A DNA stretch of 53,992 nt. Origin: Phlegmacium glaucopus (Eukaryota; Basidiomycota; Agaricomycetes; Agaricales; Cortinariaceae). Numbering within the stretch: position 1 is the first letter of the stretch; each line of letters opens with the position of its first letter. A model generated the notes under the pieces. The model made no database searches, was not told the origin of the DNA, and saw nothing but the letters and a program-made list of their open reading frames with translations. A program made the position numbers and the translations under genes. Where the stretch lies: positions 1 to 53,992 of the forward strand of contig MU130035.1 of the NCBI GenBank assembly GCA_015039465.1. The letters are read 5' to 3'. Positions 12,036 through 22,424 of this stretch are shown here, piece after piece.

Positions 12036-12120
12036 ACGCATTTGACGTCATATGCCGATACCATGTCCACTCCGCCGTGCTCAAAATGCTATCCAATCAA
12101 AAGCTTCACACTCAAAAGCT
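12036..12120 (+). pseudogene. Stump of gene D after A2
   Basis: Contains GCATTTGACGTCATATG and CTCCGCCGTGCTCAAAATG, matching the region around the D start codon at 22425 with internal deletions. It ends in a locally duplicated AAAAGCTTCACAC and then joins B2 at the same point as the other stumps. Confidence 0.65.
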
Positions 12121-13910
12121 TCACACAAGCCCGTCAACGATGGTTGAAAGACTAGTAGTATTCATGAATTGATAGACGGTCTCGTCATTTTGCGATTCTC
12201 GGGGTGTTGTTGAAGGTGTGATATTCCCGATATTGTTCTCATTCAAGAGTTCGTCTGTTGCAGGTAGAGTAGAGCTGACATCAACAGTCTGCACAGATAC
12301 ATTCCTGAACACAGCCAAAGCGTCAACGTTTCAAATTTCAACTCCAACCGCAGCATCAACATAACCAGGCATAACACCAAGCTCAGAAACGCCCATCAAG
12401 AAAGTTGAATTAGTTGATCGTATCTTAATCTAGGTAAAGTTGCTCTGAAAAGCACAAAAATAACAAAAATTCACAACTAAATATTTAGATTATGTTAACT
12501 GGCGTGAAGCTTTCTTATTGTACACAAAAGTTAGAGATTTTACAGTAGAGATTAAAACGGCTGCACCGCAAATTTTATTATTTTATTAGTAAAACAAAAT
12601 ATGAATGATAACAGAACATCTCAACATCAAGACCACAACCCTCACTCTCTTTCTCCTTCCGGTTCCGCTTCTCTTCCGTCTGAGATGACGCCTGAGAAAC
12701 AAAATCCAGATGATAGCTCGAACCTCCATCTGCACCCCGCCCCAAATCCCCACTTTCAATCTCAACCCGATCCAAATCCTGCTCTCCTTCCAAACCCTCC
12801 AACCTCCCAATAAACCCTCGAAAGCATCTTTCAATCCTAAAAACTTCGCTTTGAATTCCCGCAATTGATCCTTCAATTGTTGAGCTTCGTATTCGCCGTC
12901 AACACTAAGAGCAACAGCAATGCTATCGATCATAGATACCGATGGACCATACAGAGTAGCCAGAGCCGATGGAGTTGGAGAGAAGAGAATGAAATTATGA
13001 CGATATGGTTTTTTCCCTTTTGACTTGTTTGAAATGGAGGTTGAAGTTGGATTTGATAGCGAGATCAATTTTTCCTTTCGAGAGATCATGTCAGCGATCG
13101 CATAGAAAACAAAAGCAAAATCGGGGGGGATACAAGCTTACTTGTAATGAAGACGTGAATAGAAGATATGTAAGGATTGGAACCGTTATTTTGCGCGAAG
13201 GGTGAGGAAGTAGATGAGTTTGGGCCAGAAGACATCCCAGTCATCAATTGAAGAGCGGCCAGAAACCTTTTAACGCCTAAATCTGGAATTATGCAATTCT
13301 GTTTTTTAAAAAAAGGATGAAATGCGGGGGAGGATGCGACTAACCGTGTTTGAAGATATCTCGTTCATACTCTTTAAAACTAAAGTGGGACAAGAAAGGT
13401 CCCAATTTTTCTGGCGAACTAACTGGCCAGCTCTTGTAGGATCTAGTCAAAGGTCGGTCGAACATGATACATCGCCAGCCGTTCTCCGTGCCACTACTCT
13501 CAGTTTTAGCGCGCGCTTTCGAGAATAAAACATGAAGTCCGGATAAACGAAGTATTTCATCTCTAACTGCTTCACAGTGTTGACGATTTTTCAAAGACAA
13601 AACGCGAGTAGTCGTTTCCCATTGATTTTTTGGCGATGAACATCAGAGGAAGGCGATCTCCATTTGGTAAAATGGTGATGACCCCATCTTCTCAGGCTGT
13701 TCTGACATAGACGAAAAGAGCAGAAGGGTTATAATCTCGTGGGGGGATTGTGAAAGCCTTCTCAAGTTTGAGCAGAGATAGATTAGCAGCCCGTCATCTG
13801 CATTCCTTTGTACAACGGACGGTGTAGGACCAATCAAGTTCAAGGTCTGAGTCTACTTGGTTGGACATTTGATGCAGCCAATTTCTAGTGCGGGAATTGA
13901 AAATGGTGTG
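12121..13910 (-). pseudogene. Family B copy 2 (B2), broken
   Basis: Homologue of B1 on the minus strand, convergent with A2. It keeps an ATG (MSNQVDSDLELDWSYT) upstream of the conserved N-terminal block, followed by a probable 63-nt intron with a GTCCGT donor. Lesions: a 6-nt insertion bringing an in-frame TGA (13692-13694), and an extra base in the run of A before the conserved NGKR/KYQWE-equivalent segment, shifting the frame. Downstream, 13600-13345 is open and ends KEYERDIFKHG at a GTTAGT donor. The Ser/Pro-rich middle exons are largely missing. The coil exon (13089 leftward) keeps ATLYGPSVSMID. A 223-bp AT-rich insertion interrupts the 3' part. Probably a pseudogene. Confidence 0.6.
12398..12620. 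repeat. AT-rich insertion in B2
   Basis: B1 and B3 run through this point without it. The insertion is very AT-rich and non-coding and is bracketed by CATC at 12394-12397 and 12617-12620, a possible 4-bp target duplication. No terminal inverted repeats were seen, so the element class is unknown. Confidence 0.5.
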
Positions 13911-13919
13911 ACGTATCTA

Positions 13920-14230
13920 AATTCTAGTAATACCGTGACATTATTCAGCAGCTACTCACGTGGGCAGAGAGTCAATGACCTTTGTGAGGTGTCGTCAATG
14001 TTATTAGGCGCGTTAGAGCTGCCAACGCCATCGTGAGTGGTGAAGGCATTTGCAGCGTGAGAGATGCCAATGACTTTGACCAGCTTTTAAGTTAACTTTG
14101 ACGCCTCACCACTGCCATTTGTTGCATACTCCTTGCCGCGCCCCGATGCCTTGTCTAAACCCTTAACCTCTTTAATTTCACTGAGAGGTTGCGCGTGGTC
14201 CACTACACCATCACGGCCCTATGCCTTGTC
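13920..14230. other. Intergenic DNA, no gene seen
   Basis: Spacer between B2 and the exon-1 relic. It contains a partly repeated phrase (GCTGCCAACGCCATCGTGAGTGG / GAGATGCCAATGAC) but no supported frame or structure. Confidence 0.4.
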
Positions 14231-14239
14231 TTTCCTTAG

Positions 14240-14400
14240 ACTGTTCTACATAAACACATCGTCGTGTTCTCTAACGCTCCCAAATTGGCTCCCAACACCT
14301 TGGCATGCGAAGAACTCTCGCAATCGTTGTACTAGCATTTATTCTTCTCTCAGGCTATTATGTGCCAGTCTCTGCTCAGGTGGTGGAAGATTATTGATGC
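14240..14400 (+). pseudogene. Relic of family A: promoter plus exon 1 only
   Basis: Copy of the TTCTACATAAACACA promoter box and of exon 1 starting at ATG 14305. It encodes MRRTLAIVV...LLSGYYVPVSAQ, the signal peptide of the family, then reaches a stop after about 30 codons without the usual GT donor. No further A exons follow before A3, so this is the remnant of a fifth unit or a recombination by-product. Confidence 0.7.
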
Positions 14401-15225
14401 TGGCTCAATGCTGGCTTTTCAGCTGGAGGCCGCTGGTAATGGGGTATAAATAGATTAGAAGTAATATGTGTGAGAACATTTTGCCCTTCAAGCTTTACTT
14501 GTTTTCCCACCTTAGGCTCCGATCACCCCGGACCTTGGTGTTGGCCGTTGGACCGATGACTGTTATCAATTCAAGCCACCGTACATCCATAACTGAAGTC
14601 CGTAAGAGGTGGCGATATGCGATAGCTGCAAGGGCAGACCTAGGTAAAAAAATGACAAATCCCAGATATGGGAAGAAGGCGCTGGATAAAAATCTAGTCT
14701 AGGCGTCCTTCAAAATGAGAATGAACTCCCGGATCCAGTTGGCCGGTGAGCTCTGGGGTTTTAGTGGGTATACAGCCAAGACGCGCAATAAAGGTAAGTT
14801 AGAGGTTGATGAGGCGCGGTTGAGGCATGCGAGTCCCACACTCTGTGCGTAAAGCATTTCCTCACTGTAACTTGTAACACTCTCATAAGACAAACCTACT
14901 AACCAGGGGTCATGAACCTCTAAAGAACCAAGCGGGCCTGAAGGTGTCGACTATGTCGCACGCTGACAGGTTATTTAGTTATATAACTACTTAAACGCTC
15001 CACCTAAAAATAAAATTTTACAAAAAAGATCTCCACCGTAATACATATATAAGTGGTACGCTATAGGGTGCTTTCTGTTCTGGTATACTTGGTTCATGGT
15101 GGTACTTCATCAATATGATCGTTCCCATCGGAGCGGTTTCTGTCGGGTCTAAATGATGAGCATTTGTACAAATAGACCCCTGACTTAATACCGTTGTGAT
15201 GCATCCGGAGCTGTGTCAAATTTAG
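14400..15225. other. Intergenic DNA, no gene supported
   Basis: Short open frames (for example 14466-14702) have no paralogue, splice support or recognisable domain. The stretch is AT-rich around 14980-15060. Confidence 0.4.
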
Positions 15226-15283
15226 ATACTACTATGTATAAATACAAAAGCAACATCATGTTCTCAAATCCCAACAATTTAGC

Positions 15284-16856
15284 ATGCAAAGTGCTCTCGC
15301 AATCATTGTCATCCTACTAGTGACTATTTCGCACTCAGGCTATTATATCCCAGTCTCCGCTCAGGTGCTGGAATATCCTGCAACATTTATACGGGTAAGC
15401 CTACGACTTGAAGGGAGTTGTATAATATATTGAATATTTTTTTTGGTTATAGTCGTACAATAGCATGGATAAACTATGCAATATGGAAATACCTATCCGA
15501 GGAGTCTGTTCCCAAACCCACTGTGGGTTTTCTTGCCATCTTTTTCGATCAATGCACCAATCCATCCCAGCCTTTGCATCTCTTACGCATCCTCTGATGG
15601 ATACCAAATGCGGCTTCTTGACGTGAGTCACGTGATCTTACTAGATCATTTGTTGACGTTACTAGTGTTACTTGGTTGGACTACAAAACTAATGGTACCA
15701 CCGTCTACTATGTCCAAGTGTGAGCTGCAACTCTTGTTCCTATCCCACGTTTCATCATTCGTTTAGTTTGGCCCCCATTGCATCGCTTACTTGGGTTCCT
15801 CACGATAATTATCTGGATGGAGAGGTATTACTATTCTATATCCGAGTCTCCAGCAATATTCGTTGAAAATATGTATTCAGGCTTGCAACATCGCCTTGGA
15901 TAAGGCTGCAGGTACGTTTTCTGGACCAATTAGTCTACATTCACTGATATTAGTGTTAGATTGTGTTAATTTAGCAGTCGTCATTGCGGGAGTAGTCTTC
16001 CTCACAATGATTGCCACCCTCATCCTCCGTCGCTGGAAGAAGCAGTCCACACATCCTTCTCCATACTATCCTGTTTCATTACCGGAAGTTCAGATGTGTT
16101 ATGTTGACCACATTACTCCGACATCAATCACTCCTGAAAAGACATCTGTGAGTCCGGTTGTGCACCGTTTATTTTCACCATTCTGATTAATTTGTACAGG
16201 ATGTCACGATAAGGGAGCCAAGTTCGCAAGAGGGGGAATTAATGGGGTCTGTGAGAAGGAGCTCTATTAATGAGGTAAAGAGGAATCCCTCAAGGTCAAT
16301 AAAGAGACGGCCAGTGGCTACGCGCCCCATCCTATTGGTTAAGGAGACAGAAGACAGATCGACGGAAGAGGAAGATTATGCGCCTCAACCTCCGAAAGCG
16401 AGTCGCAAGACCAAGTGCAAGTCTCAGATACGGTTAGATCGTGTACCTCACGATGCGGATAACACGATAGCACATATTCAAGGCCACGGGAGCGCATCAA
16501 ACTCACCTAACGGTCTGGGTTTACCGATGTACATGACAAACCCAGGCCTCGTCCCTCATTGTAATCCGTGTTATCCGATAAACCTGCATCCTTATCCACC
16601 TCCTATGGCGCCTTATGGATACAACGCAGGGGGTCCAGTGGCGATTGTGAATTCGGGAGTAGGGAATATCACCCTTGTGACTATGTCAGATATTGGTAAT
16701 AACAGTTCCGTAAATAATGGTTATCGTAAGTGATTTACACGGTTATGGGGCTGAGGATAGTGGTTGATCATTAATCTCACAGGGGCTCCTCGTACTCATA
16801 CCCAGCGAATACCAGACAAAAACGAGAGCGAGGACTGCGAAGTGTGCTTACGTTGA
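15284..16856 (+). CDS. Family A copy 3 (A3): predicted type I membrane protein lacking the CPIC module
   Basis: Nine exons: 15284-15394, 15453-15522, 15571-15622, 15666-15719, 15767-15824, 15881-15911, 15960-16147, 16200-16725, 16783-16856; 387 residues, all frames continuous. Signal peptide MQSALAIIVILLVTISHSG..., TM about 129-148 then LRRWKK, basic and acidic tail segments, and C-terminal SEDCEVCLR as in A2. Compared with A2, the tail lacks the CPIC...FSRPC cluster and its linker, removed in frame. The ectodomain differs in length: exon 3 is shorter and exon 4 begins two codons earlier because the usual AG acceptor is mutated and an upstream AG is available. TATA-like TATAAATA lies at 15237. 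Convergent with B3. Confidence 0.8.
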
Positions 16857-17035
16857 GCATGGATGTAAAATGCGTTATCGGTGATGCGATAAAAGATTTT
16901 TATGTATAACTAGACTGGTATTTAGCTTGCAGTTATCCTTCCAGACAATTGTGATGGACTACTTAGATCAAGAAGCATCGTTTGTGACTGTACATTCTGA
17001 GCGCTATCTTCAACATTCGCGTTAACACCTCTTTT

Positions 17036-17160
17036 CAAAGTCCGACGTATTCATTGCTTCCAAGATACCATGTCTTCTCGTATTCGTGAGCAACCAACTA
17101 CCCTTCTCGGCCGCCCTCAAAATGTACGGTATCCTATCAAAAGCTCTACACCCCGTGAAC
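17036..17160 (+). pseudogene. Stump of gene D after A3
   Basis: Longest of the three stumps. It contains CTTCCAAGATACCATGTCTT, CTCGTATTCGTGAGCAACC and CCCTCAAAATGTACGGTATC, matching codons 1-30 of D at 22425, then joins the B3 3' end (CCCGTGAACGATGG). Confidence 0.7.
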
Positions 17161-18735
17161 GATGGTTGAAAGACTAGTAGTGTTCATGGAAGGTTTCATC
17201 ATTTTGCGATTCACTGCCGAGATTGTTCACATTCGAGAGTTCGTCTGTTGCAGGTGGTAGAGTAGCAGAACTGACATTATCAGCCTGCACAGGTATGGTG
17301 GTGGTAGATATACCAGCTGGATGATATGCGCAAGTAGGTTCATCCGTCTGAACAGATACACAACCAAAGCGCCAACGCCAACCGCGGCGTCGAGATAACC
17401 AGGCATAACACCAAACTCAGAAACGCCCATCGTCTCGACATCCAGATCACAATCCTCACTCTCTTTCTCTTTCCGCTTCTGCTTCTCTTCCGTCTGAGAC
17501 GACGCCTGAGGAACGAAATCTAGATGATGGCTCGAACCTCGATCTGCACCACCCTGCCCCAAATCCCCATCCAAATCCCACTCTCCTTCCATACATTTCA
17601 ACCTCCTTATAATCTCCTCCAAAGCATGTTTCAATCCTAAAACTTCGCTTTTAATTCCCGGAATCGATCCTTCAATTGTTAAGCTTCGGATTCACCGTCA
17701 ACAGCAAGCGCAACAGAAACACTATCAATCAGAGATACCGCTGGACCATACAGATGACGATGCCGATACCGATGACCAGGAAAGAGAAGAGGCAGCGTCC
17801 AAGGAATTGCCCATCAGCACGCTTTTGGGATCCGCTATAATGACAAGACGTTCGGATTCGAGTGCTTTCACATCCATGTCATCTAGATTCGAGACTTGAT
17901 TATGAGGTGGACCGAGAGGCGTATCGGGGGTAGCAGCAGCAACGGTAGGAATAGTAGTAGTCGTCAACTCGTCTTGTTCATCTCTTCCATCCCCGTCGTC
18001 GTCGTCGCGGTAAATGTTCGTAGTATTATTCGAAGCCGGAACAGGCCATGGCGCTTTGAATGACGGCGACGACGATGACCCCGAGTCTTGTATACCAAAA
18101 AGCTTCTCTGCCGGAAACCTTTGAACGCCCACCTTTTCCAATCTGGAATTAGGGAATTATTTTTCTAAAAAAAGGTGAAAGGGTGAGGAGGATGTGACTA
18201 ACCGTGTTTGAGTATATCTCGCTCATACTCTTTAGGACTAAAGTAGGACAAGAAAGATCCCAATTTTGCTGGCGAACTAACAGGCCAGCTCTTAGTCAAA
18301 AGCCGGTCGAACATGACACATCGCCAGTCATTCTCCATGCCACTACTCTCCGTTTTAGCAGGCGCTTCCGAGAATAAAACGTGATAAAGTCTCGAAAAAT
18401 GAAGCATTTCATCTTTAAGTTTAACTGCTTCACAGCGCTGACGGTTTTGTAAAGACAAAGTGCGAGTAGTCGTTTACCATTGATACTTGGCAATGAACAT
18501 CAGAGGAAGGCAATATATCCATGGTGGTAAAGTGGTGATGAACCTCAATGATCTTCTGTTCTGACAGACAAAAGGAGCAGAAGGGTTATAATCTCGTGGG
18601 GAGATTGTGAAAGCCTTTGAGCAGAGATAGCTTAGCAGTTCGTCATCGATCATGCTTTGTACAACGGACGGTGTAGGACCAATCAAGTTCCATTTGATAC
18701 AACCAATTCCAGTGCGGGAATTGAAAATAGTGTGA
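17160..18735 (-). pseudogene. Family B copy 3 (B3), broken
   Basis: Minus-strand homologue of B1 and B2. The ATG context encodes MELDWSYT, then a probable 55-nt intron, then AFTISPRDYNPSAPF. TAA at 18474-18476 replaces a Glu codon of the conserved KYQWE segment. Upstream of it the frame departs from B1 between PSAPF and LPLMFIAKYQW. The next part (18458-18198) is open to KEYERDILKHG and a GTTAGT donor. The following exon (18141-17725) carries Ser/Pro-rich, Asp-rich sequence and LVIIADPKSVLMGNS, then ends early at SGISD where B1 continues to the coil. A separate frame (17634-17227) keeps LEEIIRRLKCMEGEW. Probably a pseudogene. Confidence 0.6.
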
Positions 18736-18837
18736 CATATCTAATACCGTGACGGGTCTATCCGGATGGCGATCCGGCCTTTGATATTCCAATGGCCTCA
18801 TGTTCGTATAATAGCATATCTGTAAATCGAAAACTCA

Positions 18838-18912
18838 TGAATTTGGATAGACCATGCTAGAATCGATGCTTTTGGTGGTAGCCTCTCCACCTCCTCTTTC
18901 AGTCACACGAAC
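18838..18912 (-). pseudogene. Displaced fragment of a B middle exon
   Basis: Encodes VTERGGGEATTKSIDSSMVY on the minus strand, equivalent to the start of the B1 exon at 7642. In B1 this segment lies downstream of the N-terminal exon; here it lies upstream of it. This shows a local rearrangement or a piece of another B copy. Confidence 0.6.
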
Positions 18913-18914
18913 TG

Positions 18915-20490
18915 CACACGAAGCGAAAATGGAGAAGCATTTAGGGCTAACAATTATCGACTCTTCGTTATTGAAGTTGTCGGCTGACGCAAGCCTCCTC
19001 GCCTTGCACATTTGACAAAGGATACAGGTAGTATGTGGCCCATTGGAGGTGCAAAAAAACATCCAGTGTAATATTGAACCAAAGTTACCAAACCAGTTAG
19101 TAATAAATTATAATTCTGCGACATCAACAGCTGACCAAGTGAAACAGTTTCATGGATCGCTTGATGCGCTTTCAATACGGCCCAGACCGCTGCTTCATGG
19201 AAATCAAGAGTCATGGCGCCATGACTGCGTCACGATGCTGAATCTGTTTTTTGGCGGTTGGTTTAGCGGGTGGTGCACGATTTTCCTGAAGGTGCGTAAC
19301 TGAAATTATGGCTTCAGTATGAATATCACAATACATACATAAGCCAACGTAAGACAGGTCTGGCATCCCTACACCCCTGATCCATCACAATTACCCTTGG
19401 AAGGTTTCCTAATATCCGGAACTGTTCTTCGCGCAGGTTTCCAGTACCGCATATTGATCTTTATCAGGATGAAAATTCGCGTAAGTTACCCAAGGCTGAT
19501 GCTCCTCGAACCTACTCCATTTATTGACCCATGACCCCACAAATAGAGCTCTTTCGCACACAGCCAATTCCTAACAGCTGAATAACAATATAAGCCTCGG
19601 GCGGTGAGTGGACATCTAGTTATCAGTACCTCATATATTAATGTTTCACATATAGGGGCCGCCGAGTTGGACAAGCGTTGCGTTATAGGTATGCTTTTAT
19701 TCAGCCACCAGTTGTAAGCAGACATAGACGTCTCAAGATTTGAAGACCTAAAGGCTTAGTTAGGCCTTAGGGCGGAACCAATGTTTCGGGCAGATGTGTG
19801 GAATTCCCTGAGGATATACCCAGGTACCAGGATTGACAGAACTCTCCTTGAAGAGGGATTGTTGTTCTTCACCGATCATGTGATCGTCTGGCTTGCGAGG
19901 CTAGGTCTCTACCTCGTTTTAGGGGCTTGAAACCCCTCGAAGACGATTTCGAGGGTCTTGTTAAGTCCATCGCCAAAGCAGAATGGGAGAGAGGAGACTT
20001 GACGGATCAAAACCACACCAAAAAGAGAAAAAAGGGGAAGCATCCCTATAGTCAGAGTGAACACACAGTCTCTCAAAAAAAATATTATTGAATTTTGTTC
20101 CATCTCCCTTCATCAGGAGGAAGGCAGTGAGCATTGAACATGTCACCGTGGGGAAGAACAGCATATAAATAAATGTAGTGCACGAGGGCATTGAAAGTTT
20201 GACAACCATTTATACATGGGCCCCTGGCACAGCCGCACATGCAATTTATTTCTTTTTCAGGAAAGCAAGGGAGGGCTGGGCGGGCGCGTTTTTGTGCAGG
20301 GCTGACTGCGGATGGGATCATTTTAGATGTACCCCAGCAGTGCAGCATGACCGCTGTTGAAATATACGAGTATAACCCGTTTATTGTTGTCCAGGTATTT
20401 TATCTTATCGTTTTTTCTTTATCTATCATTTCGGGTATTAGAATACATTACATAATCACGTTCGTTTAGTCACGGATTTTTCTTTTCTAC
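18915..20490. other. Intergenic DNA, no gene supported
   Basis: Several short open frames exist on both strands (for example 19214-18954 minus, 20178-20469 plus), but none has a paralogue, domain or splice pattern that I can support. About 19760-19880 resembles 9540-9640. Confidence 0.4.
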
Positions 20491-20492
20491 AA

Positions 20493-20655
20493 GTCTCAAC
20501 TTTATCCTGAAGTTGAGACGTGAGCACACTTGTTTTATTTACATGACTCGTTAGCTAACAATTACCTAGAACTCTTCTTTTGTTCTAGGTAACTTACTAT
20601 TAATATTAAACTAGAACTTTATCCTGAAGTTGAGACAACTCTTCTTTTGTTCTAG
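20493..20655. repeat. Cluster of three hairpins with exchanged arms
   Basis: Hairpin 1: GTCTCAACTT (20493-20502), loop TATCCTG, AAGTTGAGAC (20510-20519). Hairpin 2: TTACCTAGAAC (20562-20572), loop TCTTCTTTT, GTTCTAGGTAA (20582-20592). A third structure (20611-20655) has outer arms CTAGAAC/GTTCTAG from hairpin 2 enclosing the loop and right arm of hairpin 1 and the loop of hairpin 2. Function unknown. Confidence 0.75.
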
Positions 20656-20844
20656 CTGCGAATTATTTCAACAACCGCAAGGGAGGGACAGGCAGTGTCA
20701 GGCACTAGGACCCAGGGGCCATTTGGTGGCGCTAGATATTGCTACATAGATAGCGTGACTGTTTGACAGCGTGATGTTACACAGTAGTACTTAAAGCTTG
20801 AAGGTCAAGAGTAGACATTCCATGTATTATGTATACATTATGGC

Positions 20845-20898
20845 GCCCCTACATAAACACAAAAGCAACTTCGTGTTCTCTAAACCCAGCACCTTGGC
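20845..20898 (+). promoter_or_regulatory. Conserved core promoter of A4
   Basis: CTACATAAACACAAAAGCAA followed by TTCGTGTTCTC, the same block and spacing as before A2. Confidence 0.6.
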
Positions 20899-22179
20899 AT
20901 GCAAAGAGCTCTCTCAATCATTGTCATCCCACTACTGACTATTCCAATACCTATCCGAGCATTCTGCTCTCGAACCCACTGTGAGTTTTCTTAACATCTG
21001 ATTTTCGATCAATCCACTAATCCATCTCAGCCTTCGCATATATTGGGCATCCTCTGATGGATGCCAACGATCATCAATGCAGCTCTGTGTATTATTCCAG
21101 CGGCTTCTTGACGTGAGTCAGGTCATCTTATTACTCCAGATCATAGTTAACATTCTCTTCCGTTAGTTGGTTGGACTTCAAGACTAATTGTACTACCGTC
21201 TATGTCCAAGTGTGAGCCGCACCTCTTAATCCTATCCCACGTTTCCTCATTCATTTAGTTTGGCACCCATTACATCGTTGAACATATGCATTCAAGCTGG
21301 CAACAATATGAACATCGCCTTGGCCAAGACTGCGGGTACGTTCTCTGGACCAACTATCCTACAATCAATTGATATTGGCTATAGATTATGTCAAATTAGC
21401 TGCCATCATTGGGGGAGTAATCTTCCTCGCAGTTGTCGCCACCCACATGCTCTATCGCTGGAAGAAGCAGTGTCCATACGATCCTGTTTCATCGCCGGAA
21501 AATCCGATGGGCTGTGTTGGCCCCGTTATTCCGACATCAATGACTCCTGAAAAGATCTCTGTTAGTCTGGTTGTATACCGTTCATTTTCACTATCCTGAT
21601 TATTTTGTGCAGGCAGTAGCCATGGAAGACCCTACCGATAACGGGGAGGTCTTGCGGTCCCTGGGGGGTTCAAATTTGAATATGGCACATCGAAAGATAT
21701 CACGCCCCACCCAAGAGACAGAAGAAAAATCTACGGAAGAGGAAGAAGATTATGCGCCTCAACCTCTGAGAGCGAGTCGGAAGGTCAAGCGCAAGTATCA
21801 GAGTCAATCAGATCGTGCACCTCACGATGTCGATAAGTCGATGGCACACATTCAAGGCCTCGGGAGCGCATCAAACTCACCTATAGGCTTACCAGGCGAG
21901 CATTTCATCCCAAATCACGCTTCATATTGTCCAATATGTGGGCACCACTTTTCACGTCCCTGTGGGACAAATGTGAGTTCGGGAGTAGGAAATATCACCC
22001 ATGTGACTATTTCAGGTATTGGTAGTAAAAACTCCGTGGATAGTAAGTGAATCGTGATGTTACATGTTTATGGCTGAGGACAGTGGTTGACCATGGTTCT
22101 CACAGTCGTTCCTCGTACTTGTACCCAGCGCACACCAGAAATAAACCATAGCGAGGACTGCGGAACGTGCTTACGTTGA
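20899..22179 (+). CDS. Family A copy 4 (A4): shortened type I membrane protein
   Basis: Seven exons: 20899-20980, 21031-21112, 21167-21211, 21259-21335, 21385-21560, 21613-22042, 22106-22179; 321 residues, frame open to the end. Three deletions relative to A2 all keep the frame. Exon 1 is fused to exon 2, removing intron 1 and the signal-cleavage region. Exon 5 is fused to exon 6, removing intron 5. The tail is deleted from after FSRPC to GTNV, removing the Pro/His/Tyr-rich stretch. TM about 99-119, then YRWKK. CPIC...FSRPC is kept and the C-terminus is SEDCGTCLR. Intron 6 is 49 nt here against 48 in A2 and A3, which confirms that it is spliced. The signal peptide is weakened, so surface delivery is uncertain. 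Confidence 0.7.
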
Positions 22180-22424
22180 GCATGCTGTGCATGTGAAATG
22201 CGTTACCGGTGATGCGATGAAAAAATTCTACGTATAACTACACTGGTATTTAGCAATTAACCTGCTAGACATTAGATAGACTATTTATCAGAAGCTTCGT
22301 TTGTGACCGTACATAGGTAATGAGTATGAAGACGGATACCGGCAACATTCGCCTTAACACCTCTTTTTAAAGTCCGACGTATTTGACGTCATGTGCCTCT
22401 GTCAAGGCTTGCTTCCAAGATACC

